A DNA stretch of 10,230 nt from CAYRMV01 sp964425255 (GTDB taxonomy: Bacteria > Bacteroidota > Bacteroidia > Flavobacteriales_D > Crocinitomicaceae): the NCBI GenBank assembly GCA_964425255.1, contig CAYRMV010000114.1, forward strand, positions 1 through 10,230. Reading direction: 5' to 3'. Below, piece after piece: positions 1-6,109 of this stretch. Each line of letters opens with the position of its first letter. Within the stretch, counting starts at the first letter, position 1. The notes beneath the pieces are model-generated. The model was not told the DNA's origin. It saw only the letters and a list, made by a program, of their open reading frames with translations, and did no database searches. The translations under genes and the position numbers were made by a program.

Positions 1-85
1 GAATCAATTGCTCAAATAAATATTCTCGGATATCTTTCATGAGCACTTCTTCTCTGTTTTTTCTCCAATTTTTAAATAGATTCAT
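1..85 (-). CDS. 5' end of an unidentified gene (partial, runs off the window)
   Basis: An ATG at 85 on the minus strand opens a frame that stays open to the window edge, giving 28 residues beginning MNLFKNWRKNREEVLMKDIR. The peptide is charged and amphipathic, with no signal peptide or membrane helix in the visible part. It starts 33 bases after the stop of the membrane-protein gene upstream (stop at 119-121), on the same strand, so the two are probably co-transcribed. A second ATG at 40 is a possible alternative start. The visible part is too short to assign a family, and the function is unknown. The frame could be chance, but codon content and operon-like spacing favour a real gene. Confidence 0.5.
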   Translation of the reverse strand, partial: MNLFKNWRKNREEVLMKDIREYLFEQLI

Positions 86-118
86 CTTATTTGATAATTA
101 GCTGTTTGTATTTATCAT

Positions 119-472
119 TTACATTCCCTCTTTCAATTCTCCCTTCATCAACCCTGGATTTATTTTTCGAACTACCCCCGAAACAGCCAAAAATAAAAGT
201 CCGACGGGAAGGTCAATTAAACACAAGAGGATGACAAGGATGGTTAATAAAACTCCCAAACCTTTTAACAGGCTGTTTTTTAATAGGAGAAGAGCAATTA
301 AACCGATTAAACAATTGAGCATGGTAGGATAAAATAACCAAAACAATTCATTGTTTTCTAATTGCATGGTTTGTTCAAGATTAAGCATTAATGGAAGAAA
401 AAATCCAATTCCGGGTTCTAGGAGCAAGCGGACAATCAACAATATGGCGATGATAGTTAGTTCTTTTTTCAT
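119..472 (-). CDS. Small integral membrane protein, function unknown
   Basis: This 117-residue protein is dominated by hydrophobic segments at about residues 5-30, 43-65, 69-84 and 84-101, so three or four membrane helices are likely. The N-terminus is MKKEL and the C-terminal tail (about 102-117) is charged and soluble. There is no lipobox or recognisable catalytic motif. I do not recognise a family. The ATG at 472 is the only sensible start, since the first helix follows it directly. The gene lies 33 bases upstream of another minus-strand gene that leaves the window, and it is divergent from the ATPase-like gene at 588. It may be a membrane partner of that next gene. The frame is probably real because of its regular helix pattern, but hydrophobic AT-rich frames can be misleading. 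Confidence 0.65.
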   Translation of the reverse strand: MKKELTIIAILLIVRLLLEPGIGFFLPLMLNLEQTMQLENNELFWLFYPTMLNCLIGLIALLLLKNSLLKGLGVLLTILVILLCLIDLPVGLLFLAVSGVVRKINPGLMKGELKEGM

Positions 473-533
473 TTATATTTAATTTGTTCAGTTTGTTTTT
501 CCTCTTCTTTCCGCAAAAATCAATTTATTTTTC

Positions 534-563
534 TTGGAAAAGACAGGTTTGTGTTTATTTTTG
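534..563 (+). promoter_or_regulatory. Bacteroidota-type promoter of the ATPase-like/XRE unit
   Basis: TTG at 534-536, a spacer of exactly 19 bases, then TATTTTTG at 556-563 match the Bacteroidota housekeeping sigma consensus (TTG at about -33, TAnnTTTG at about -7). Transcription would begin near 568-571, about 18 bases before the ATG at 588. This matters for gene calling: the TTG that could serve as a start codon at 534 is better explained as the -33 element. Confidence 0.65.
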
Positions 564-587
564 ACACTCAAATGTAATAAAAAAGAC

Positions 588-1709
588 ATGCAACGAGGAT
601 ACGTTTCACTGTTAAAGGAAAAAATCAATCACAACCGCATCGTTTTGGTGCAAGGTCCAAAAAGGGTGGGAAAACGCCAACTGATTCAAGATGCAATCAG
701 CGATTTTGCTGTTCGTTCGGTCGATTGTACCCAAAAATCTGTTCGAAAACAATTGGAGGAGATCTCGATAGAAAAGCTATCGGAAGCCGTACAAGGCAAA
801 GCGGTTTTGGTAATCGAAGAAGCACAACTGTTGCCCCAATTGCAAGCCATCATTGAGTTGGTTTTGTTTGAAGAGTTGCCTTTTCATTTGGTGTTGACTT
901 GTTCCTTCGAACCTTTGCTCGACGAAGCGCTCAAGGAAGCCCTCGAAATGCAAGAGTTGGTAGTCACGGTTTATCCTTTGACTTTTCAAGAAATCGCCAA
1001 CCACATTGGGGTTGTGGAGTTTGACAAGCAGTTGGCTTCCCGATTGATTTACGGTTCTTATCCAGAGGTACTTGAAGCAACCGAAAATCAAGCCGAAATC
1101 TTGAAAGAGATTGTGGAAGAATCGTTGCAGAGTCAACTCAATCCGAGTGAACGCATCAACAAGGTCGATAAGTTGCGCAAAGTATTGCAAATTCTCGCTT
1201 TCGAGATTGGTTCGCCCATTTCCTACAACGACATTGCTTTCAAAGCAGGATTGGACAACGAAACAGTGGAACGCTACATCGATTTGTTTCAAAAAGCCTT
1301 TTTGTTGCTTGAAATTCCATCGTTCTACAACGGACACAAATACGAACTGAAGAAAACGCATACGGTTTATTTCCTAGATTCCGGGATTCGCAATGCCTTG
1401 ATTCAGAATTTCAACGAACCGGAAATTCGCTATGATTTGGAAGATTTGTGGCGGAATTGGTTGCTTGCTGAACGCATCAAATGGAACGCACTGAATGGAA
1501 AGAAACCAAACTATTTCTTCTGGCGAACGCATACCAAGCAACACATCGATTTTATCGAGCAAAAAGAAGATTCGATTGTTGCTTACAAATCGATTTGGGA
1601 CAAACGTAAAAAACCCAAATTTCCGAAAAGTTTTAGCGAAGCGTATGCAGGTGCAAGTTTACATGCCTTAAATCGTGCGACGTATTGGGGCTTTTTGTCA
1701 GGGAAATAA
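588..1709 (+). CDS. AAA_14/DUF4143-family ATPase-like protein with degraded catalytic motifs
   Basis: The protein has 373 residues from the ATG at 588. The frame extends to a TTG at 534, but that overlaps the promoter, and family members begin just like MQRGYVSLLKEKI. The N-terminal half is an AAA_14-type P-loop domain (about 1-150): loop GPKRVGKR at 23-30, Walker B-like VIEEAQ at 75-80, and the family block YPLTFQE at 129-135. The C-terminal half matches DUF4143 (about 180-360): a winged-helix-like part, YFLDSGIRN at 271-279, and FWRTHTKQHIDF at 321-332. Several usually conserved residues are changed. The Walker A Ser/Thr is Arg30, the TGS sensor Gly is Cys105, the Gly-Arg pair before the YPL block is Met121-Gln122, and the FExKW nuclease-like motif reads YKSIW at 343-347. 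The frame is intact and of normal length. The protein is cytoplasmic and the role of the family is poorly defined. It is the first gene of a two-gene unit with the XRE regulator 15 bases downstream. The family assignment is firm; inactivity is inference. Confidence 0.85.
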   Translation: MQRGYVSLLKEKINHNRIVLVQGPKRVGKRQLIQDAISDFAVRSVDCTQKSVRKQLEEISIEKLSEAVQGKAVLVIEEAQLLPQLQAIIELVLFEELPFHLVLTCSFEPLLDEALKEALEMQELVVTVYPLTFQEIANHIGVVEFDKQLASRLIYGSYPEVLEATENQAEILKEIVEESLQSQLNPSERINKVDKLRKVLQILAFEIGSPISYNDIAFKAGLDNETVERYIDLFQKAFLLLEIPSFYNGHKYELKKTHTVYFLDSGIRNALIQNFNEPEIRYDLEDLWRNWLLAERIKWNALNGKKPNYFFWRTHTKQHIDFIEQKEDSIVAYKSIWDKRKKPKFPKSFSEAYAGASLHALNRATYWGFLSGK

Positions 1710-1724
1710 TTAAAGAGTATAAAA

Positions 1725-2027
1725 ATGAAAACAAATAAAACCATTACAAGCTTTGATGAAATACTTGACAACAAGTATGGTAAAAAAGGGGAGCCTAAAC
1801 GGGAAGCTTGGGAGCAAGAATTTGAAGCATTTCGTCTTGGAGTTTTGATTGAAGAAGCAAGATTGAAACTGGGTTTGACCCAAGAAGAACTTGCTGAACG
1901 ATGTGGAACAAACAAGTCCTATATTTCAAGAATTGAGAATAATTCATCGGATATTCGTCTTTCAACACTCATGAGAATTATACAACAAGGACTTGGAGGA
2001 CATTTGAAACTTACGCTTGAAGTTTAG
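1725..2027 (+). CDS. XRE-family helix-turn-helix protein, HigA-like antitoxin type
   Basis: This 100-residue protein has a charged N-terminal arm (1-36) and a Cro/C1-type DNA-binding domain at about 37-90. The HTH is visible as GLTQEELAERCGTNKSYISRIE (about 50-71), with recognition helix NKSYISRIEN at 62-71 and a C-terminal beta-like tail LKLTLEV. The layout, including the N-terminal TSFDEILDNKYG stretch, is that of HigA-like antitoxins in Bacteroidota, which normally follow a RelE/HigB-type toxin gene and repress their own operon. Here no toxin frame lies upstream or downstream. The gene starts 15 bases after the ATPase-like stop and is followed at once by a strong terminator. The spacer has an A-rich region rather than a clear Shine-Dalgarno sequence. 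It is a DNA-binding regulator with high confidence; its status as an antitoxin is inference. Confidence 0.88.
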   Translation: MKTNKTITSFDEILDNKYGKKGEPKREAWEQEFEAFRLGVLIEEARLKLGLTQEELAERCGTNKSYISRIENNSSDIRLSTLMRIIQQGLGGHLKLTLEV

Positions 2028-2047
2028 CATACGACCAAGTAAAGAAC

Positions 2048-2085
2048 AAAAAATGCTGTTTGAAACGAATCAAACAGCATTTTTT
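2048..2085. terminator. Strong bidirectional intrinsic terminator
   Basis: A perfect inverted repeat of 16 base pairs (2048-2063 with 2070-2085) encloses a six-base loop AACGAA. The core arm is ATGCTGTTTGA and the outer arms are A-run/T-run, so each strand gives a hairpin ending in a U-run. It lies between the stop of the XRE gene (2027) and the stop of queA (2104) and would end transcription from both sides. Confidence 0.92.
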
Positions 2086-2103
2086 ATTTTATTCAAGTTG
2101 TAA

Positions 2104-3162
2104 TTACAAAATCAACATGGCATCGCCATAGGAGTAGAATTTGTATTTTTCTTTAATTGCTGTTTGGTATGCTTCCATCATCAAATCGTGACCACAGAAC
2201 GCAGAAATCATCATCAACAAAGTAGATAATGGCGTGTGGAAATTGGTCACCAATGAATCCGCAATGCTGAAATCATACGGTGGGTAGATGAATTTGTTTG
2301 TCCATCCGTCGAATGGTTTCAACAAGCCTTCCGTAGAAACCGAAGTTTCAATGGCGCGCATCGATGTGGTACCGATTGCACATACTCTTTTCTTGTTAAT
2401 TTTAGCCGTGTTCACTATTTTGGCCGCTTTTTCAGAGATAATTACTTGCTCTGAATCCATTTTGTGTTTCGTCAAATCTTCCACTTCTACCGTACGGAAA
2501 GTTCCCAATCCAACGTGAAGTGTAACTTCTGAAAAGTTTACCCCTTTCAATTCCAAACGCTTCAACAATTCGCGGGAAAAATGCAAACCAGCAGTTGGAG
2601 CAGCAACAGCACCTTCTTCTTTGGCATAAATCGTTTGGTAGCGATCTTCGTCGTCTTTTTCCACATCGCGTTTGATGTATTTTGGAAGTGGTGTTTCACC
2701 CAATTCTGTGATCTTCGCTTTGAACTCTTCGTAAGGTCCATCGAACAAGAAGCGCAAGGTACGTCCACGGGAAGTCGTGTTGTCGATTACTTCAGCAACC
2801 AATGAATCATCATCTCCGAAGTACAATTTATTTCCGATACGGATTTTGCGAGCTGGATCTACCAAAACATCCCACAACAAGCTTTCGCGGTTCAATTCAC
2901 GCAACAAGAAAACTTCGATTTTCGCACCTGTTTTTTCCTTGTTTCCGTACATACGAGCAGGGAAAACTTTGGTATTGTTCATAATCATCACGTCTCCGTC
3001 ACCGAAATAATTGATGATGTCTTTAAACATTTTGTGTTCGATTTTTCCGGTTTCGCGGTGAATCACCATCAAACGGGCTTCGTCGCGATTTTCACTTGGG
3101 TATTCAGCAACCAATTCATCTGGTAAATCAAAACTGAATTCGGAAAGTTTCATTTTGCTCAT
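2104..3162 (-). CDS. queA: S-adenosylmethionine:tRNA ribosyltransferase-isomerase
   Basis: QueA transfers and isomerises the ribosyl part of S-adenosylmethionine onto preQ1-modified tRNA at the wobble base, forming epoxyqueuosine in the queuosine pathway; it acts in the cytoplasm. The 352-residue product from the ATG at 3162 is of normal family length. Hallmarks include MKLSEFSFDLP near the N-terminus, NNTKVFPAR, the block ending EGAVAAPTAGLHF, HVGLGTFRTV, AIGTTSMRAIE and the C-terminal VTNFHTPLSTLLMM. The frame runs open up to 3231, but the promoter core at 3221-3228 lies inside that extension, so the longer start would not be transcribed. The ATG at 3153 (MKLSEF) is a close alternative start. 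The gene is monocistronic, divergent from plsC, and ends at the shared terminator. No queuosine-pathway neighbours are present. Confidence 0.96.
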   Translation of the reverse strand: MSKMKLSEFSFDLPDELVAEYPSENRDEARLMVIHRETGKIEHKMFKDIINYFGDGDVMIMNNTKVFPARMYGNKEKTGAKIEVFLLRELNRESLLWDVLVDPARKIRIGNKLYFGDDDSLVAEVIDNTTSRGRTLRFLFDGPYEEFKAKITELGETPLPKYIKRDVEKDDEDRYQTIYAKEEGAVAAPTAGLHFSRELLKRLELKGVNFSEVTLHVGLGTFRTVEVEDLTKHKMDSEQVIISEKAAKIVNTAKINKKRVCAIGTTSMRAIETSVSTEGLLKPFDGWTNKFIYPPYDFSIADSLVTNFHTPLSTLLMMISAFCGHDLMMEAYQTAIKEKYKFYSYGDAMLIL

Positions 3163-3193
3163 GAGCTGACTTTTTGTTCTATTAATGTAAATT

Positions 3194-3210
3194 GACCTAA
3201 ATCTTGGGTC
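3194..3210. repeat. Imperfect palindrome in the queA leader
   Basis: GACCTAA-ATC-TTGGGTC is an inverted repeat with arms of seven bases, six of which match. It lies just downstream of the expected queA start site, between the promoter core (3221-3228) and the ATG at 3162. It could be an operator or a small leader hairpin. It does not resemble a preQ1 riboswitch that I can recognise, and chance cannot be excluded. Confidence 0.3.
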
Positions 3211-3220
3211 AAAAAGAGCA

Positions 3221-3228
3221 CAAAGATA
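3221..3228 (-). promoter_or_regulatory. queA promoter core (TATCTTTG)
   Basis: Read on the minus strand, TATCTTTG matches the Bacteroidota -7 element TAnnTTTG. Transcription would start near 3214, leaving a leader of about 50 bases before the ATG at 3162. No clear TTG element was found 19-21 bases upstream. The site argues against the start codon at 3231. Confidence 0.55.
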
Positions 3229-3357
3229 CAAAAAAATAACAGATAAAATAAGAAAGAAATGGGATTGAAAATTTACTGAAAATGCATTTGAACGTTAGAC
3301 ATAGATATAAATAAGTCTTTGCTTTGTTTTGTACTTCCTTCTTTCAACATATTCTCC

Positions 3358-3365
3358 TATCTTTA
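3358..3365 (+). promoter_or_regulatory. plsC promoter core (TATCTTTA), very close to the start codon
   Basis: TATCTTTA differs from the TAnnTTTG consensus only in the last base. It ends four bases before the GTG at 3370, so the predicted transcript would start at or within a few bases of that codon, implying a leaderless mRNA. No well-spaced TTG element is seen upstream. Confidence 0.4.
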
Positions 3366-3369
3366 CGAA

Positions 3370-4110
3370 GTGAAAATTGCTCAAGGGATTTTTGGACTTT
3401 TATTTAAATCATACGTGGCACTGGTGTTTGTAGTGACCTTGTTGTTCTTTTATGTTCCTATTTTTGTTTTGTTGCAGTTTCCATCTCAGAAAAAAAAAGT
3501 GTTTCGCATTCATGTTTGGTGGAGTTGGTCGGTGCGCATTTTGATGGGGATTTTTGTTCGCTATGAATTAAAAAGTCCTTTGCCCGAAGCGCCCTATATT
3601 GTTGTGGCCAATCATTCTTCCTATTTGGACATTTTTATCATGTATTCGATTTTGCCTGAACATCCGTTTTTGTTTCTCGGGAAATCCGAAATCTTGGCGT
3701 ATCCTTTGGTGAAAACGCTCTTTAAAAAATTGAATATTCCCGTTCACCGAAAAGACAAACGAAAGGCAGCTTTGTCGTTTATCCAATGCAAAAAAGCCAT
3801 TCAAGAAGGTTGGTCGTTGATTATTTTCCCAGAAGGAACGATTCCCGATGAAAATCTTCCGAACATGATTCCGTTCAAGGAAGGAGCGTTTAAATTGGCT
3901 CAAAGTGCTGGAATTCCACTTGTTCCCATTACGTTTACAACGCACTACAAGTTGTTTTCTGATCCAGAAAAATTAATGGGTCCCGCACGACCAGGGGTTT
4001 CCCGTATTTACCGTCATCCAGCAATTTCGAAAGAAACAGTTAAACAACTTTCTACTGAGGAATTGATGCAATTGACCTATCAAATCATCGATGCACCTTT
4101 TCGAAAATAA
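3370..4110 (+). CDS. plsC: 1-acyl-sn-glycerol-3-phosphate acyltransferase (PlsC family)
   Basis: This enzyme would acylate lysophosphatidic acid to phosphatidic acid at the inner face of the cytoplasmic membrane, in phospholipid synthesis. From the GTG at 3370 the protein has 246 residues, a usual family length. An N-terminal hydrophobic anchor (about 7-36) is followed by the acyltransferase blocks: NHSSYLD at 81-87 (catalytic His82 and Asp87 in HxxxxD), the Arg-containing IPVHRKD at 123-129, FPEGT at 153-157 and IPLVPIT at 182-188. All key residues are present. A longer frame from a TTG at 3319 exists, but the GTG places the membrane anchor at the expected distance from the N-terminus, and the extension overlaps the promoter core. 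The next in-frame Met would remove the anchor. The gene is divergent from queA, and gatC follows from its own promoter core right after the stop. Lyso-ornithine or other lysolipid specificity cannot be excluded. Confidence 0.9.
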   Translation: MKIAQGIFGLLFKSYVALVFVVTLLFFYVPIFVLLQFPSQKKKVFRIHVWWSWSVRILMGIFVRYELKSPLPEAPYIVVANHSSYLDIFIMYSILPEHPFLFLGKSEILAYPLVKTLFKKLNIPVHRKDKRKAALSFIQCKKAIQEGWSLIIFPEGTIPDENLPNMIPFKEGAFKLAQSAGIPLVPITFTTHYKLFSDPEKLMGPARPGVSRIYRHPAISKETVKQLSTEELMQLTYQIIDAPFRK

Positions 4111-4113
4111 GCG

Positions 4114-4121
4114 TATCTTTG
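4114..4121 (+). promoter_or_regulatory. gatC promoter core (TATCTTTG)
   Basis: TATCTTTG lies three bases after the plsC stop codon and 20 bases before the gatC ATG at 4142. It is a full TAnnTTTG match; transcription would start near 4127. It lies inside the longer gatC frame that begins at 4091, which supports the shorter start. No clear -33 TTG is seen at the right spacing. Confidence 0.5.
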
Positions 4122-4141
4122 TAGCACGAAATTACAGAAAC

Positions 4142-4432
4142 ATGAATATTACAGACGAAATCGTAGATCACATTGCTCATTTGGCACGCTTGCAGTTTGA
4201 AGGCGAAGCAAAAGACAAAATTCGTCAAGATATGGAGAAAATCGTCACGTTTATGGATCAATTAAGTGAAGTAAACACCGATGGAATTGAACCATTGATT
4301 TTCATGTCGGATGAAGTAAATGTGTTGCGCGAGGATATTCCTGCGGTGACCATTACGCATGAAGAAGCGTTGAAAAATGCTCCGAAACGCGATTCTGATT
4401 ATTTCCGCATTCCAAAGGTGTTGGATAAGTAA
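4142..4432 (+). CDS. gatC: Aspartyl/glutamyl-tRNA(Asn/Gln) amidotransferase subunit C
   Basis: GatC is the small subunit of the GatCAB amidotransferase, which converts misacylated Asp-tRNA(Asn) or Glu-tRNA(Gln) to the correct amide form; it wraps around and stabilises the GatA-GatB pair in the cytoplasm. The 96-residue product is the standard length. Visible family features are HIAHLARLQF near the N-terminus, VNTDGIEPL at 44-52, NVLREDIP at 60-67, and EALKNAP followed by YFRIPKVLD at the C-terminus. The frame extends to an ATG at 4091, but that start lies inside plsC and upstream of the promoter core at 4114-4121. gatA and gatB are not in the window, which is common since the subunits are often dispersed in Bacteroidota. 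Its stop is only four bases from the stop of the convergent membrane-protein gene. Confidence 0.95.
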   Translation: MNITDEIVDHIAHLARLQFEGEAKDKIRQDMEKIVTFMDQLSEVNTDGIEPLIFMSDEVNVLREDIPAVTITHEEALKNAPKRDSDYFRIPKVLDK

Positions 4433-4436
4433 TTCG

Positions 4437-5015
4437 TTACCTTCGTACAAAACGATAGCCGGTCACACTTCCGATTAATAGAAGTACATAAACCCATTCA
4501 GGGAATTGAATGAGAAAAATGGTTGTTGAAAAAAGGGCCGCAAATCCAAAGGTTAAAAACTGACCGCGCACTTGTTTTTTCCAAAATGGAATGTGATCGA
4601 TTTTGTCAGCTAATTGAGGCAAAATAAACTCGACTTTCACTTGTTGGTAGCCAGCCAAAATCAACAATGGAATCAAAAAATACCCTTGTTCGATACCCAT
4701 GTCTTTCAAATTCCAAAATCCTAGTAGCGATGAACCTAAATCAAAATCGGAACGAAAAGCCCACAAAAAAAGAAAGCTCATTCCAACGATACTCACAAAC
4801 AGCAACAACAACGAAATGCTTCCAAACCAACGAAAAGGCAGTTTTTGAACTTGTCTGATTTTAGCGTCTTTGTAAAAGAAAACAATGTGTAACACCAGAA
4901 AATCAAGCAAATAGAAATACAAGATAAACTCTAAATTCCATTTCCAAAAGAGCCAGCCCAAAAGTGGAATTACTAAATCACCAAGGGTTAAAATCCAACG
5001 TTGTGCTGCATTCAT
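4437..5015 (-). CDS. Six-helix integral membrane protein, function unknown
   Basis: This protein of 192 residues has hydrophobic segments at about 8-24, 28-48, 63-87, 111-131, 151-171 and 174-190, consistent with six inner-membrane helices, and it ends in Arg-Arg. Loops at 49-62 and 132-150 are basic. No catalytic motif is visible. The general layout (a LVIPLLGWLFW helix, then a Phe/Tyr-rich second helix with an acidic residue) is reminiscent of DUF6498-type proteins, but that is a weak resemblance. Its ATG directly follows the TAG of the TPR lipoprotein gene with no bases between (TAGATG), so it is almost certainly translationally coupled to it. It converges on gatC with four bases between stops and no clear terminator. 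Confidence 0.75.
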   Translation of the reverse strand: MNAAQRWILTLGDLVIPLLGWLFWKWNLEFILYFYLLDFLVLHIVFFYKDAKIRQVQKLPFRWFGSISLLLLFVSIVGMSFLFLWAFRSDFDLGSSLLGFWNLKDMGIEQGYFLIPLLILAGYQQVKVEFILPQLADKIDHIPFWKKQVRGQFLTFGFAALFSTTIFLIQFPEWVYVLLLIGSVTGYRFVRR

Positions 5016-6008
5016 CTATTTTAATTTTTCAGCAGCTTGGCGCGAAAGTTCAAAATCTGGATTTAATTTCAATGCAGTTGCAAAAGCACGAGCAGCATCC
5101 GCTCGGCGATTTTGTTCCATATAACAAACACCCAAATTATGCCATCCTTTCACAAATTCAGGCTTCATTTCGGTTGCTGTACGGTAGAAATAAACCGCGC
5201 TGTCAATTTGTTTTTGGTATTCTTGTTTGATAAAACCTTGGTTGAACAAAGCCAAATGATACGAGGAATCAATTTCTAATAAATGACGATATGAAGCAAG
5301 CGCTTTATCGTATTTACCTGTTTCTTGGTACGAATAAGCTACGCCATACAATGCATCCGTTGATTTTGGTTCCAATTCGGAGGCAGTTAAATAGTATTGC
5401 AAGGCAAGATCATGTTTGAGGTCTTCGGTGTACATGTATCCCAACTTCATGTAACCAATGAAAAATTTCGGATCTTGTTGAATTGCCGTTTCGTACGATG
5501 ACAGAGCCAAATCTCTTTTTCCGAGTGCCAAATAATTCGATCCTTTCAAAATGTATGCATCGCGATACCGTTTATCGACACGCAATGCTTCGTTGATGTA
5601 TTGAAATGATTTTTCAAAATCACCCAGTTGAGAATAGGTCGAGGCCAAACTGACCAAGGCTTTCGTGTTTTTAGGTTGTTTTTTCACAACGTATTTGAAA
5701 TGTTTTTGCGCCAATTCAACTTCACTCACCGTTCTGTTTGGGCGGTTGTTCAACGCATTGGCATACAATTCGCGTGCAGCTACGTTGTTAGAATCCAAGC
5801 GAAAAGCTTTCGATCCCATGTCCAAAGCTTGATCCATCATAAAGGCATCTGCGTAGAGATTTCCTTGTTCAATCAATAAAGGAACACTGTCTGGATACAA
5901 AGCCAACAAACTATCTAAGTTGCGTGTTGTTGGAATTCCTTTGTTTCCCTTTTCACCACAACTCGCTAAAAAGAATCCTGCGAGTAAAACCAAAAATGCG
6001 TATTTCAT
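5016..6008 (-). CDS. TPR-repeat lipoprotein
   Basis: The protein has 330 residues. The N-terminus is a lipoprotein signal, with a hydrophobic stretch at 4-14 and lipobox LASC, lipidated Cys17. The residues after it (GEKGNK) do not match the known flavobacterial surface-export signal, so a periplasm-facing anchor is more likely; this is inference. The remainder is made of tetratricopeptide repeats, with about seven or eight units between residues 40 and 325. Good examples are at about 115-148, 149-182, 217-250 and 286-319, the last with WHNLGVCYMEQNRRADAARAFATALKLNP. TPR arrays bind proteins or peptides and have no enzymatic role. The gene is the first of a coupled pair with the membrane protein at 4437, so the two may form one envelope complex. 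The ATG at 6008 is set by the signal peptide. Confidence 0.9.
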   Translation of the reverse strand: MKYAFLVLLAGFFLASCGEKGNKGIPTTRNLDSLLALYPDSVPLLIEQGNLYADAFMMDQALDMGSKAFRLDSNNVAARELYANALNNRPNRTVSEVELAQKHFKYVVKKQPKNTKALVSLASTYSQLGDFEKSFQYINEALRVDKRYRDAYILKGSNYLALGKRDLALSSYETAIQQDPKFFIGYMKLGYMYTEDLKHDLALQYYLTASELEPKSTDALYGVAYSYQETGKYDKALASYRHLLEIDSSYHLALFNQGFIKQEYQKQIDSAVYFYRTATEMKPEFVKGWHNLGVCYMEQNRRADAARAFATALKLNPDFELSRQAAEKLK

Positions 6009-6038
6009 GAAAATGTATTCAAATATGTTTCAAACCGC

Positions 6039-6046
6039 TAAAGATA
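6039..6046 (-). promoter_or_regulatory. Candidate promoter core for the TPR lipoprotein pair (TATCTTTA)
   Basis: On the minus strand TATCTTTA differs from TAnnTTTG only at the last base. It lies 30 bases upstream of the ATG at 6008, in the gap after the PepSY gene stop (6110-6112). This suggests the pair is transcribed separately from the iron operon. No -33 TTG is seen at the usual distance. Confidence 0.4.
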
Positions 6047-6109
6047 AACAGTTTCTTGAATTGGTCGCATGTGTTTGAGTTTACGGTATGCTTTGCTGAG
6101 CGATGCGTT

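Noticed and set aside
534..587. N-terminal extension of the ATPase-like protein from a TTG start (18 extra residues)
   Set aside because: The TTG coincides with the -33 element of a well-spaced promoter whose -7 element also lies in the extension. The family alignment begins at the ATG at 588.
777..1361. Long open frame of 194 codons on the minus strand opposite the ATPase-like gene
   Set aside because: It is a shadow frame. The plus-strand product matches a known family throughout, while the minus product has no recognisable features and no promoter.
3163..3231. N-terminal extension of QueA (23 extra residues)
   Set aside because: It contains the promoter core TATCTTTG (3221-3228), and the extra residues have no counterpart in QueA proteins.
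4091..4141. N-terminal extension of GatC overlapping plsC
   Set aside because: The 96-residue form is the normal GatC length, and the promoter core at 4114-4121 lies inside the extension.
4424..4444. Short hairpin GTAA-TTCG-TTAC at the gatC/membrane-protein convergence
   Set aside because: The stem is only four pairs and no U-run follows, so it is too weak to call a terminator even with the favourable UUCG loop.
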